Part shown: positions 23,971 to 31,228 of the stretch, one piece after another
Numbering within the stretch: position 1 is the first letter of the stretch
Layout: every line of letters begins with the position of its first letter
DNA from: a virus
DNA length: 33,368 nucleotides
IMG/VR virus record: IMGVR_UViG_3300045790_001220
Span: 1 to 33,368 of that record
Direction: 5' to 3' (one strand)
Program-made: the position numbers and the translations under genes
Notes under the pieces: model-generated
Told to the model about the DNA's origin: nothing
The model's input: the letters and a program-made list of their open reading frames with translations, nothing else
Database searches by the model: none

Positions 23971-26900
23971 TTAAGCAATAAATGTGGTCCATGCATCAAC
24001 ATTAGCTGTATTCAACCAATTATTAGTGACCAGTGTCAAATCAGCATTATTAACAATACCATCACCATTAACATCACCATTTGTCCAAGGTGTAACCGTT
24101 TGTCCAACATTTACAAGCACCAATGTCAAATCATCATTATTAACAATACCATCATGATTGGCGTCACCAATACTCAATGGCCAGTTAATGGTAGCCCAAG
24201 CTGGGTCATCTACATTAATACTTAAAAGTCCCATGTTGTTTAACGTTACCACATCACTACCAGGCATATTAATGTTATTCCCATTTCTTAAATCAAGGCT
24301 TGTTAGTTGATTATTTTTACAATTCAAATAAGTTAAAACAATATTATCACTCACATCAAGACTGGTGAGTTGATTTCCATAACAACGCAAATCAGTTAAA
24401 GCAGTATTATTACTTACATCAAGACTTGTGATTTGATTATTTGAGCAATTCAAATAAGTTAAAACAATATTATTAACTACATCAAGGTTGGTAAGTTGAT
24501 TCCCATAACAATTCAACCAACTTAAAGCTGTATTAGAACTTACATTAATACTTGTTATGTTATTGCCACCCACATCTAAATTCGTTAAACCGGTGAAATC
24601 TTCAATACCGGTCATATCATAAATACCCCTAGCACTAACATTCAGAGAAGTTATTGTGTTAACATTTGATGTTTGTGTTTCATTATTTGCATCAAACAGA
24701 ATACCGAATTGTAAAAATAGTGTAATCCTGAATTCCGAGTCAGGCACATATGTCATTTGGTAAGTACATGAACCGTCATCGTAATTTGCTAATGGATTGT
24801 AGTTTAACGCTGTAGGGTCGGTACAACCGTATATATATGGTAAACAATCAGTACACCCTTTATTACAATTTTTACATTCCTCACAATCTACTAACCCATA
24901 CCTACCCTTATTAATTTTAAAATTATGATATATCTCATCAGGTGTTAGTGGTTTTATGTAGTACATCATTTGTGATATACCCCCAATAAATGACCCAGCA
25001 AAATTTTCCATAATTAGTTTTTGGTCTGGTTCTGGATAATAGCTACTAAGTGGCCCAGTAACATCACAATTACTAGGATAAAAGTTTTCTCTTAAACCTA
25101 GAGCTCCACCACCCCAAGACATATTATAAGCAACACCTACTTGTGTCTCTTTATTGGTATTTAATTGTTTGGGTATGATTTCTTCGAAGTCTTCTACCGT
25201 ATGAAATCTTCTACCGTTAACATAAAAAGTTAATGTACCTAACCTATATTCTCTTTCGGTAAACCAGTTTTCTACTTGTGAGCCGTGACAGTTCCAGTCA
25301 AAATATGCGTCCTCTACAAATCTAGGGTAATCACCTTTACATGGTTTAGTTTTTTTGGGTTGGTTCCCGTATGTTCCGGGTTTTTCTTTAACCTTAATTA
25401 AATCGTTTACCCCACCATTGTTATATATTTCACAATCATCAAGAGATAGGTTTCTTTCAAACACCACATCAACTTGTATCCACGTATTCTGACAATTCCC
25501 ACTTTTTGTTATGAATTCACATATTGAACTGGAGTAGTTTTCTTCAATGCTGTATCCACAAGTAAATGTTTTTCCACTATCACATGTACTACCTGTAGTT
25601 TGACAGGTACCGGTATACCTTATAGCTCTATAACCTATTTTCATATCATCGGTAATCCTAAAACCAATAGCGTTACTGTAAACATCATATTCAGCATTAG
25701 GTGATTCGTTAGCACCTACTAATTTAACCCCATCTTCTTTTACATCACAACATTTGGAATTAAATGGGGTATTCCCTGTACCAGTTGAAGCTGTGAATGT
25801 TGTACAGTCTGATAATGAAGTGGCTATTGTTGAAGCTGTATTATTTATGTGATATTTGTCTTCGGCTCTAATTCCTTTATAGAAAAAGAATCCGTATTTG
25901 TCGGTTCTACCAACTGACAATCCACCTGGTTGCGCTGTAGTATAATTTAAAATCTTAGATGGTATAGCACTAGTTATCGCTGATATACTTTCACTACATA
26001 ATGTCGTAGCACTAATACCTACAATAGCTGGTAAGGTTCCGTCTTTAAATATATTAAAACCACTAGTATTATAACAATTACCATATACACCATGTTTTAG
26101 TATTGGTTCGTCTGGGCCATGTATATCATCACCAATGGTATTTAATTTTAAATAAGTTTCAAATGACCAACCCTTTTCAGGTCTTGTTGGTAAAACTTCG
26201 TATGGGTACCCATATAACTTATAAAAACCTTGGTAGAACCCGCCTTTAAGTTCTTGGTAATATCCGGAGTAGTCTGTAGCAGACAATATAGACATATCTG
26301 TTCCGTAAGTATTATTAGGTTTAACTTTTGACATTTTAAATCTTTTGTCAAAAGATGTCGCAGAAAAAATATCTGTTGTGGGTACTGTATCGTATAGATT
26401 TATACAATTACCACTCCATTCACCTAACAATGTAGGTCTAATTAACCCATTGTCAGTTCCGGTATAAACTATGTTGCATATAGTAAAACTGTTAGCGGTA
26501 TATGGGCACTCACAATGTGATTTAGCTTTCGTCCATTTGTTCTTACTTATTATTGTTTGTGGGATATCAAGGACTTCCTTTACTGAAATATTTGTAAATT
26601 TAATATCTGTAATCGCTAATATATTTGTAACCGTGATGAAACTATTTAAACTTACAAATTCAAATTCGTGTACCCCCACGGAACTTAGTAGTAAACTACC
26701 TGGAAGGAATATAGCCCCGGAATTAACTTCAGTAATTTCAATAGAAACTTTATACTTTTTATTTACTTGTAATATAGAGCTTTGTTTAATACTCACTTGT
26801 TGTGTTGAGTCAGAAACTATATGAACAATGTCATTTATTCCGTCTCGTTCTATGTAATTGGTTATATTAACAGCACCACCCATCACCCAACTAACTGGTT

Positions 26901-27180
26901 GTGTAGTCGTAACCCAATTAGTAAAAGTACCGTTTGATATTAGTTCGCCACCTAAAGACTCACACCCTAGGTTTGGTTGTGCTGTACTAGCACTTGAGTT
27001 TAAATCAATCCAGACCGGTAATGTGTCTTCATTTATGTGGTCTACAATATTAGTGGAGTATACCACGTCCATATTATAGTCTTTTTCGTCAGAAGCTAAA
27101 AATATATCATAATAAGAATCATAACTTATTTTTGTTCCGACTTTATTAAAATAGTAATTATTTAAATTTTGTGTTCCCAT
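23971..27180 (-). CDS. Large fibre/adhesin-like protein with leucine-rich repeats and dockerin-like C-terminus, 1069 aa
   Basis: I start at ATG 27180 (MGTQNLNNYYFNKVG) rather than 27201, because this opening is what I recall for the family. Residues 1-780 match a phage structural family: KGGFYQGFYKLYGYPYEVLPTRPEKGWSFETYLKL, KYGFFFYKGIRAEDKYH, and a LamG-like part with YRLGTLTFYVNGRRFHTVEDFEE. Near 785 comes GCTDPTALNYNPLANYDDGSC, then TYVPDSEFRITL and leucine-rich repeats of 21 residues from about 843 to 970 (units such as LTYLNCSNNQITSLDVSN), closed by SINVDDPAWATINWP. Residues about 1005-1058 hold two calcium-loop repeats, GDANHDGIVNNDDL and GDVNGDGIVNNADL, like a type I dockerin. All these C-terminal modules are typical of flavobacterial surface proteins and look host-acquired. 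No signal peptide, so it is a virion protein, probably for host or surface binding. Confidence 0.85.
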   Translation of the reverse strand: MGTQNLNNYYFNKVGTKISYDSYYDIFLASDEKDYNMDVVYSTNIVDHINEDTLPVWIDLNSSASTAQPNLGCESLGGELISNGTFTNWVTTTQPVSWVMGGAVNITNYIERDGINDIVHIVSDSTQQVSIKQSSILQVNKKYKVSIEITEVNSGAIFLPGSLLLSSVGVHEFEFVSLNSFITVTNILAITDIKFTNISVKEVLDIPQTIISKNKWTKAKSHCECPYTANSFTICNIVYTGTDNGLIRPTLLGEWSGNCINLYDTVPTTDIFSATSFDKRFKMSKVKPNNTYGTDMSILSATDYSGYYQELKGGFYQGFYKLYGYPYEVLPTRPEKGWSFETYLKLNTIGDDIHGPDEPILKHGVYGNCYNTSGFNIFKDGTLPAIVGISATTLCSESISAITSAIPSKILNYTTAQPGGLSVGRTDKYGFFFYKGIRAEDKYHINNTASTIATSLSDCTTFTASTGTGNTPFNSKCCDVKEDGVKLVGANESPNAEYDVYSNAIGFRITDDMKIGYRAIRYTGTCQTTGSTCDSGKTFTCGYSIEENYSSSICEFITKSGNCQNTWIQVDVVFERNLSLDDCEIYNNGGVNDLIKVKEKPGTYGNQPKKTKPCKGDYPRFVEDAYFDWNCHGSQVENWFTEREYRLGTLTFYVNGRRFHTVEDFEEIIPKQLNTNKETQVGVAYNMSWGGGALGLRENFYPSNCDVTGPLSSYYPEPDQKLIMENFAGSFIGGISQMMYYIKPLTPDEIYHNFKINKGRYGLVDCEECKNCNKGCTDCLPYIYGCTDPTALNYNPLANYDDGSCTYQMTYVPDSEFRITLFLQFGILFDANNETQTSNVNTITSLNVSARGIYDMTGIEDFTGLTNLDVGGNNITSINVSSNTALSWLNCYGNQLTNLDVVNNIVLTYLNCSNNQITSLDVSNNTALTDLRCYGNQLTSLDVSDNIVLTYLNCKNNQLTSLDLRNGNNINMPGSDVVTLNNMGLLSINVDDPAWATINWPLSIGDANHDGIVNNDDLTLVLVNVGQTVTPWTNGDVNGDGIVNNADLTLVTNNWLNTANVDAWTTFIA
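24297..24560 (-). repeat. Tandem 63-bp / 126-bp repeats encoding leucine-rich repeats
   Basis: Four to five 21-codon units run in tandem. Two unit types alternate (TAL..CYGNQLT and IVLTYLNC), giving a 126-bp higher-order period. The 28-base stretch at 24320-24347 recurs identically at 24446-24473, exactly 126 bp away, including third codon positions; this points to fairly recent duplication within the gene. Confidence 0.85.
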
Positions 27181-27235
27181 TACTAATAAATACCTTAACA
27201 TTCATCTTTGATTTAGGTAATGTATTTATAGTTGT

Positions 27236-27252
27236 AACCTATTCGATAGGTT
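27236..27252. promoter_or_regulatory. 17-bp palindrome in the divergent promoter region
   Basis: AACCTAT - TCG - ATAGGTT is a perfect 7-bp inverted repeat with a 3-nt centre. It lies between the divergent fibre gene and the 280-residue gene, flanked by TATTTATA copies at 27223-27230 and 27257-27264. It is a candidate operator; it could also be an RNA hairpin, but no T-run follows, so it is not an intrinsic terminator. Confidence 0.45.
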
Positions 27253-27256
27253 TAGA

Positions 27257-27264
27257 TATTTATA
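27257..27264 (+). promoter_or_regulatory. Candidate late promoter (TATTTATA) of the five-gene small-protein operon
   Basis: TATTTATA followed by AATAAAA, 12 nt before ATG 27277. The same bases overlap TATAAATA (27261-27268), so the site reads in both directions. Confidence 0.55.
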
Positions 27265-27276
27265 AATAAAAGAACC

Positions 27277-28119
27277 ATGGAAAGAGACGAAGCTATTAAT
27301 TACGTAACCAACGAGCTTAAATCAATTAGAGGTAGTATTATTAAGGGGGATTCCGTCCCTACATTAAAATTTTTACAGTTATCTGAAATTTTTAAATTTA
27401 AGATAGAACCTTCTTCTGATAGGTTTACAGCTATAGTATTAGATGAAGCTTCTAAAACAGAGAACGATAAAATGCATTTAAAAATGATTGATGATATATT
27501 ACGTGACGCTATAGAGGATTCTGAAGAGTCGGATGATGTGGGTACGGAAGAAGAGGTGACCGAACTTGTGGATTTTGACGGGTCGATAAGGAGTAGTAAG
27601 GTACCTGATGGTATAGCAAATAACACCTCTATAGGTGCTAAAAAAACAACTGACCAGACTGTAGCGTCAACTAGACAACACGGTGTTTGGATAGGTAGTG
27701 GTAATTTCTTTAAGCGATATTATGGTGAGTCTGTTGAGGAGGCGGATTTAAGTAAAACTTTAGGTTATGACGAAACTAAAGATAGTGGGTGGGAAGAAAC
27801 TAAGGATTATTTTGAGGACTCTCTGGATATGGATGAGAAGGAAGCTGAGGATAGAGCTGAGACTTTTGGTAAGACTGAACACTTAGATGATAGGGGTGAT
27901 GGGTATCAAAGATTAACAGAAAAAGACACTCTTAAGAAAATAGCTGAAGATAGAGCTAAAGAAATGATAGAGGTTATATTATCAAAAAGAGATGAGTCTG
28001 ATGAACTTTCAGATGGTAAGAATTCTCTGTTAGATGGTAAGCTTAAGCAATTACATAAATTAGCTAAAGCTAATGGGTTGTCTACTGACGACCTAGTAGA
28101 AAAACTTAAGTCACTATGA
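27277..28119 (+). CDS. Acidic phage protein of unknown function, 280 aa
   Basis: A soluble, strongly acidic, mostly helical protein (EDSEESDDVGTEEEVTELVD). A less charged segment, RQHGVWIGSGNFFKRYYGES, near residue 133-153 is the part most likely to be conserved. The C-terminal third is a set of charged helices ending in LHKLAKANGLSTDDLVEKLKSL. No signal, membrane segment or catalytic motif is visible. It is the first of five plus-strand genes: the next starts in the same bases as its stop (ATGA overlap), so the two are translationally coupled. The late-type promoter suggests a virion or assembly function, for example scaffolding, but this is only composition and context. Confidence 0.65.
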   Translation: MERDEAINYVTNELKSIRGSIIKGDSVPTLKFLQLSEIFKFKIEPSSDRFTAIVLDEASKTENDKMHLKMIDDILRDAIEDSEESDDVGTEEEVTELVDFDGSIRSSKVPDGIANNTSIGAKKTTDQTVASTRQHGVWIGSGNFFKRYYGESVEEADLSKTLGYDETKDSGWEETKDYFEDSLDMDEKEAEDRAETFGKTEHLDDRGDGYQRLTEKDTLKKIAEDRAKEMIEVILSKRDESDELSDGKNSLLDGKLKQLHKLAKANGLSTDDLVEKLKSL

Positions 28120-28571
28120 ATGATGACTTAAAAAATGATGTGTACCCCCTACCTGATGCTTTAATTAAACAATTAAAGTCTAACTTATCATCCATTACTC
28201 CAACTGACAAAGGTTACAGTAGGTGTAAAAATTTATCGTCTTCTGGCCAATTAACCCATACTCAAGCTAAAAAATTAAAACATGAGTTAGAGAATGATAT
28301 GGCCGAGTCTGATTATGATGTCGTAGGTGGTGATGAAATGTTACATTTTATAGATGATACACTGAACCATAGACGTGATAATGTCCATACCACAAAAAAA
28401 CGTAAAATGGAGTCTGGGTTAAGTAATCAGTTTAAAAAAACCCACACTAAAGATACGTCAAAGAACCCAACTAAGGTTAGAAAAGTTAAAGTAGCAAAAA
28501 AAGCTGATGACATTATCAATAATAGAGCTATTTATGAAGAAGTAGCAAAAATAATAAAACTAATAAAATAA
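28116..28571 (+). CDS. Small basic phage protein of unknown function, 151 aa
   Basis: The N-terminal half begins with YPLPDALIKQLKSNLSSI and TDKGYSRCKNLSSSGQLTHTQAKKLKHELEN, a helical pattern I associate with a conserved large-phage family without known function. The C-terminal half is Lys-rich (NPTKVRKVKVAKKADD) and could touch nucleic acid. It ends with NRAIYEEVAKIIKLIK. Its ATG overlaps the stop of the 280-residue gene (ATGA). No signal or membrane segment. The pair may act together as the acidic and basic partner of one complex; that is inference. Confidence 0.65.
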   Translation: MNDDLKNDVYPLPDALIKQLKSNLSSITPTDKGYSRCKNLSSSGQLTHTQAKKLKHELENDMAESDYDVVGGDEMLHFIDDTLNHRRDNVHTTKKRKMESGLSNQFKKTHTKDTSKNPTKVRKVKVAKKADDIINNRAIYEEVAKIIKLIK

Positions 28572-28589
28572 AAATAAAAACTAGAAATT

Positions 28590-28931
28590 ATGGCAGATTT
28601 TAATCAAAGTAAACCAGGTGAAGAACTAACGAAATCATCTGAACAATTTAGAAAACAAATGTTAGTTAAAAACACATATCCAGTGTCAGATTCTGATGGC
28701 TATAGCGCTAATCACGCTAATGCTATGGGTGATGGTGATGAAAAAGGGAAAGGTAATGGTAAATTTCTTGATGTTTTCGGTGATGATATAGGTACTAAAA
28801 CTGATATACATGGTAATGGTGAAGTTAATACTGGTAGAATTAATAATTTAAAAACCAACCTTTACGATAAAAATAATGTTTATGGTTCTGGTAATATAGA
28901 TTCTGGAGACGGATACGCACCAAAACAATAA
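28590..28931 (+). CDS. Gly/Asp-rich small protein, 113 aa
   Basis: A low-complexity, polar protein rich in Gly, Asp and Asn without hydrophobic core or cysteines. It contains GDGDEKGKGNGKFLDVFGDD, and DIHGNGEVNTGRINNLKTNLYDKNNVYGSGNID near the end. It is probably largely disordered or a thin beta structure. Position 18 nt after the previous stop, with an A-rich leader and no separate promoter, makes it the third gene of the operon. I recall similar short proteins in other large phages but no function; it may be a virion protein. Confidence 0.6.
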   Translation: MADFNQSKPGEELTKSSEQFRKQMLVKNTYPVSDSDGYSANHANAMGDGDEKGKGNGKFLDVFGDDIGTKTDIHGNGEVNTGRINNLKTNLYDKNNVYGSGNIDSGDGYAPKQ

Positions 28932-28933
28932 TA

Positions 28934-29335
28934 ATGAACTTATACCATTCATTAGTAGAGGTTATCACCGAAGCTGTTTCTAATAGTATTTTAAAAGATG
29001 CTATTACAAATAAGTATACTTGTGATTTACGGTACCTTGATGATGAAAAATTGCCCAGTGGTGGACAACCAAGAATAATAAAACCAGTGGCATATGGTTA
29101 CTCTAAAAGAAACAACCCTGTAATTAGAGCGTATCAAACCTCAGGACCCTCTTTAAAAGTTAATAAAGAAGGTGTACCTTTACCTGACTGGAGGTTGTTT
29201 AGGGTGGATAGGATAAAAAGTATGAAGCCCATTAAGGGTGATGATAGTTTATTCTTGACTTTCGAAGAACCCCCACTATATAATACTGTAGGCGATAAGT
29301 CTATGGACAGACTAATGTACAACTCAAAATTTTAA
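28934..29335 (+). CDS. WYL-like domain protein, 133 aa
   Basis: From residue 30 the sequence fits the beta-barrel core of WYL domains: YLDDEKLPSGGQPRIIKPVAYGYSKRNNPVIRAYQTSG, then LPDWRLFRVDRIKSMKP. WYL domains often bind small ligands or nucleic acid and control transcription regulators; here there is no DNA-binding domain attached. The N-terminal 14 residues (MNLYHSLVEVITEA) form an amphipathic helix ending in I-T-E-A, which matches the (I/L)-x-E cleavage pattern of T4 prohead protease substrates, so a targeting peptide is possible but unproven. The gene begins 2 nt after the previous stop and ends 2 nt before the next ATG, so it is inside a tight operon. Confidence 0.6.
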   Translation: MNLYHSLVEVITEAVSNSILKDAITNKYTCDLRYLDDEKLPSGGQPRIIKPVAYGYSKRNNPVIRAYQTSGPSLKVNKEGVPLPDWRLFRVDRIKSMKPIKGDDSLFLTFEEPPLYNTVGDKSMDRLMYNSKF

Positions 29336-29337
29336 AA

Positions 29338-29946
29338 ATGGCAGATATTTCAACTTTACAACAATCCTTAATAAACGCTAGAAAAGTTATGCAGAAGGTG
29401 GATAACGGAATAAGTGTTGATAGAACTACTTCTAGTAGTCGAACTTCACAATCACCAATACCTTCACTACCAGTAGCTCCTTTACCAAATTTACCAAATG
29501 TAGATACTGGTGGGGCTAGAAAGGATTTGTCACCAAAAAAATACATGACCGAACAAAAAATAAATGGTTCTAATCTACCTGACGCTATAAAGCAAGCTAT
29601 GATTCAGAATCCTATACCTGATGTTCCTTTTGGTGGTCAAGCAGGTCTTTCTGAAGAATTTCTAGAAGGTGTAAGAGATGGTATGAAAAAACAAGATATG
29701 CCTGTTTCTTATGGTGAGAACATAAGGGAGGAGGTTGCCATGGTATCACCAACAAAAAACAAACTTACCAATAAAAATTTAAAATCTTTAATAAAAGAAT
29801 CTGTACGTGAATTGATGGATGAAGTTATCGCAAAAAAAATAGATGAGTCTATAGAGTTACGTACAGAGTCTAAAGAAAACTTTCAGTTTAGGGTGGGCAA
29901 ACGTGTATTTTACGGAAATATCACATCAAGTAAAACGGTAAAATAA
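29338..29946 (+). CDS. Phage protein with helical tag and Pro-rich N-terminal half, 202 aa
   Basis: The N-terminal half is Pro/Ser-rich and likely flexible (SQSPIPSLPVAPLPNLPNV). The middle has EEFLEGVRDGMKKQDMPVSYGENI. Residues about 141-165, NKLTNKNLKSLIKESVRELMDEVI, form an amphipathic helix like the motif at the end of the coiled-coil protein. The last 20 residues, ENFQFRVGKRVFYGNITSSK, look like a short beta hairpin. No signal or membrane segment. It is the last of the five-gene operon; no intrinsic terminator is visible between its stop and the glycosyltransferase promoter. Function is unknown. Confidence 0.65.
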   Translation: MADISTLQQSLINARKVMQKVDNGISVDRTTSSSRTSQSPIPSLPVAPLPNLPNVDTGGARKDLSPKKYMTEQKINGSNLPDAIKQAMIQNPIPDVPFGGQAGLSEEFLEGVRDGMKKQDMPVSYGENIREEVAMVSPTKNKLTNKNLKSLIKESVRELMDEVIAKKIDESIELRTESKENFQFRVGKRVFYGNITSSKTVK

Positions 29947-29958
29947 TCCCACAACCCC

Positions 29959-29990
29959 TTTGACATATTAAATTTTTCGTGTTATACTTA
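29959..29990 (+). promoter_or_regulatory. Strong early-type promoter of the glycosyltransferase operon
   Basis: Read in Bacteroidota terms, TTTG (29959-29962), N20, TATACTTA (29983-29990), 4 nt, ATG 29995. The same bases also make TTGACA-N17-TATACT, nearly a perfect sigma70 site, with the expected start at or next to the ATG. The mRNA would be leaderless or nearly so. Confidence 0.65.
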
Positions 29991-29994
29991 AATC

Positions 29995-31227
29995 ATGGAA
30001 AATAAAAAATATAAAATCTGCGTTCTACCTTCTGACAGAACTGGTGTTTCAAAATTTAGGTCTGTCGACCCACATACTTACTTACAAAATATGTATCCTG
30101 ACGACTTTTGGGTTGATATTGTGTACGACCCACCTTATTACGATGATGATTTCTGGAAAGGATATGATTTAATACACTACCATAGGTCTATTGGTCCAGA
30201 CTATGAAGCTTCAAAGGCATTAGCTAAACGATTAACAAAATGGGGAATCCCTCATATTATGGATATTGACGACTATTGGTTGCCTACAATGGACCATCCA
30301 GCATACCACATGATTAAAAATGCTAAAGTAGATGTCCACATTAAAGACTGTATTAAATTAGCGACACATGTAACCACAACAACAAAAGTATTTGCTAGTG
30401 AAATATCTAAATTAAATAAAAGTGTACATATATTCCCTAACGCTATAGACCATAAGGAAAAACAATACATCCCACAACCAACAAAATCTAGTAAGGTTAG
30501 GATTGGGTGGTTGGGTGGTTCTTCTCATATGGAGGACCTACAGATATTAAATGGTGTTTTTGGTAGACTTAACAGTGAGAGAAGTGGTAAATTCCAGACT
30601 GTTTTATGTGGTTACGATTTAAGGGGTACGATGACAGAGATAGACCCTGTAACGAAAGAACAAAAAAATAGACCTATACTACCACACGAGTCTGTTTGGT
30701 ATAAGTACGAACAAATTTTTACTAGTAACCATAACAACATAAATGACGAATATAAGAAAGAACTATTAGAGTTTAAAAAGATGCCTATTAGTGGTGACCT
30801 TGAGTCTGATTATAGACGAGTATGGACTAAGCCTATTACAACTTACGCTTCTAATTACAATTATTTTGATGTTAGTTTGGCTCCACTAAAAGAACACATT
30901 TTTAACAAAGTTAAATCACAATTAAAGGTTATAGAGTCTGGGTTCCATAAAAAAGCTTTAATCCTACAAGACTATGGACCGTACACTGTTGATTGCATAC
31001 ACGCTATGGATAAAGGTGGGACAATAAATTCTAATGGTAACGCTTTAATGATACCAAAAGAGAAAAACCATAAACTATGGTTCAAATATTGTAAAAAATT
31101 AATAGACAACCCTTCTTTGGTTGAGGATTTAGGTGAAAGATTATATGAGACTGTTTTCCCAAGGTATACTTTGGAAACGGTAACTAAGGATAGAGCTGAG
31201 TGGTACAAATATTTAATAACTAAATAA
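29995..31227 (+). CDS. GT-B fold glycosyltransferase (GT4-like), 410 aa
   Basis: The pattern fits a two-domain GT-B enzyme. An N-terminal domain ends with HIFPNAIDH (147-153). A linker leads into KVRIGWLGGSSHMEDL (168-183), the start of the nucleotide-sugar domain. Further on are NYFDVSLAPLKEHIFNKVKSQLKVIESGFHKKALI, with the acidic donor-site residues, and SLVEDLGERLYETV near the end. No signal or membrane segment, so it acts in the cytoplasm. It would move a sugar from a nucleotide donor to an acceptor; the acceptor cannot be told. It starts a three-gene unit, with the next ATG 1 nt after its stop. In phages such enzymes modify DNA, virion proteins or host surface glycans. Confidence 0.8.
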   Translation: MENKKYKICVLPSDRTGVSKFRSVDPHTYLQNMYPDDFWVDIVYDPPYYDDDFWKGYDLIHYHRSIGPDYEASKALAKRLTKWGIPHIMDIDDYWLPTMDHPAYHMIKNAKVDVHIKDCIKLATHVTTTTKVFASEISKLNKSVHIFPNAIDHKEKQYIPQPTKSSKVRIGWLGGSSHMEDLQILNGVFGRLNSERSGKFQTVLCGYDLRGTMTEIDPVTKEQKNRPILPHESVWYKYEQIFTSNHNNINDEYKKELLEFKKMPISGDLESDYRRVWTKPITTYASNYNYFDVSLAPLKEHIFNKVKSQLKVIESGFHKKALILQDYGPYTVDCIHAMDKGGTINSNGNALMIPKEKNHKLWFKYCKKLIDNPSLVEDLGERLYETVFPRYTLETVTKDRAEWYKYLITK

Positions 31228-31228
31228 T

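Noticed and set aside
24297-24560. Regular repeats that might be a CRISPR array
   Set aside because: The repeats have no unique spacers, the period is 63/126 bp, and they encode an unbroken leucine-rich repeat frame.
27181-27201. Upstream ATG 27201 as start of the LRR fibre
   Set aside because: It adds MLRYLLV, which is absent from the family opening I recall (MGTQNLNNYYF).
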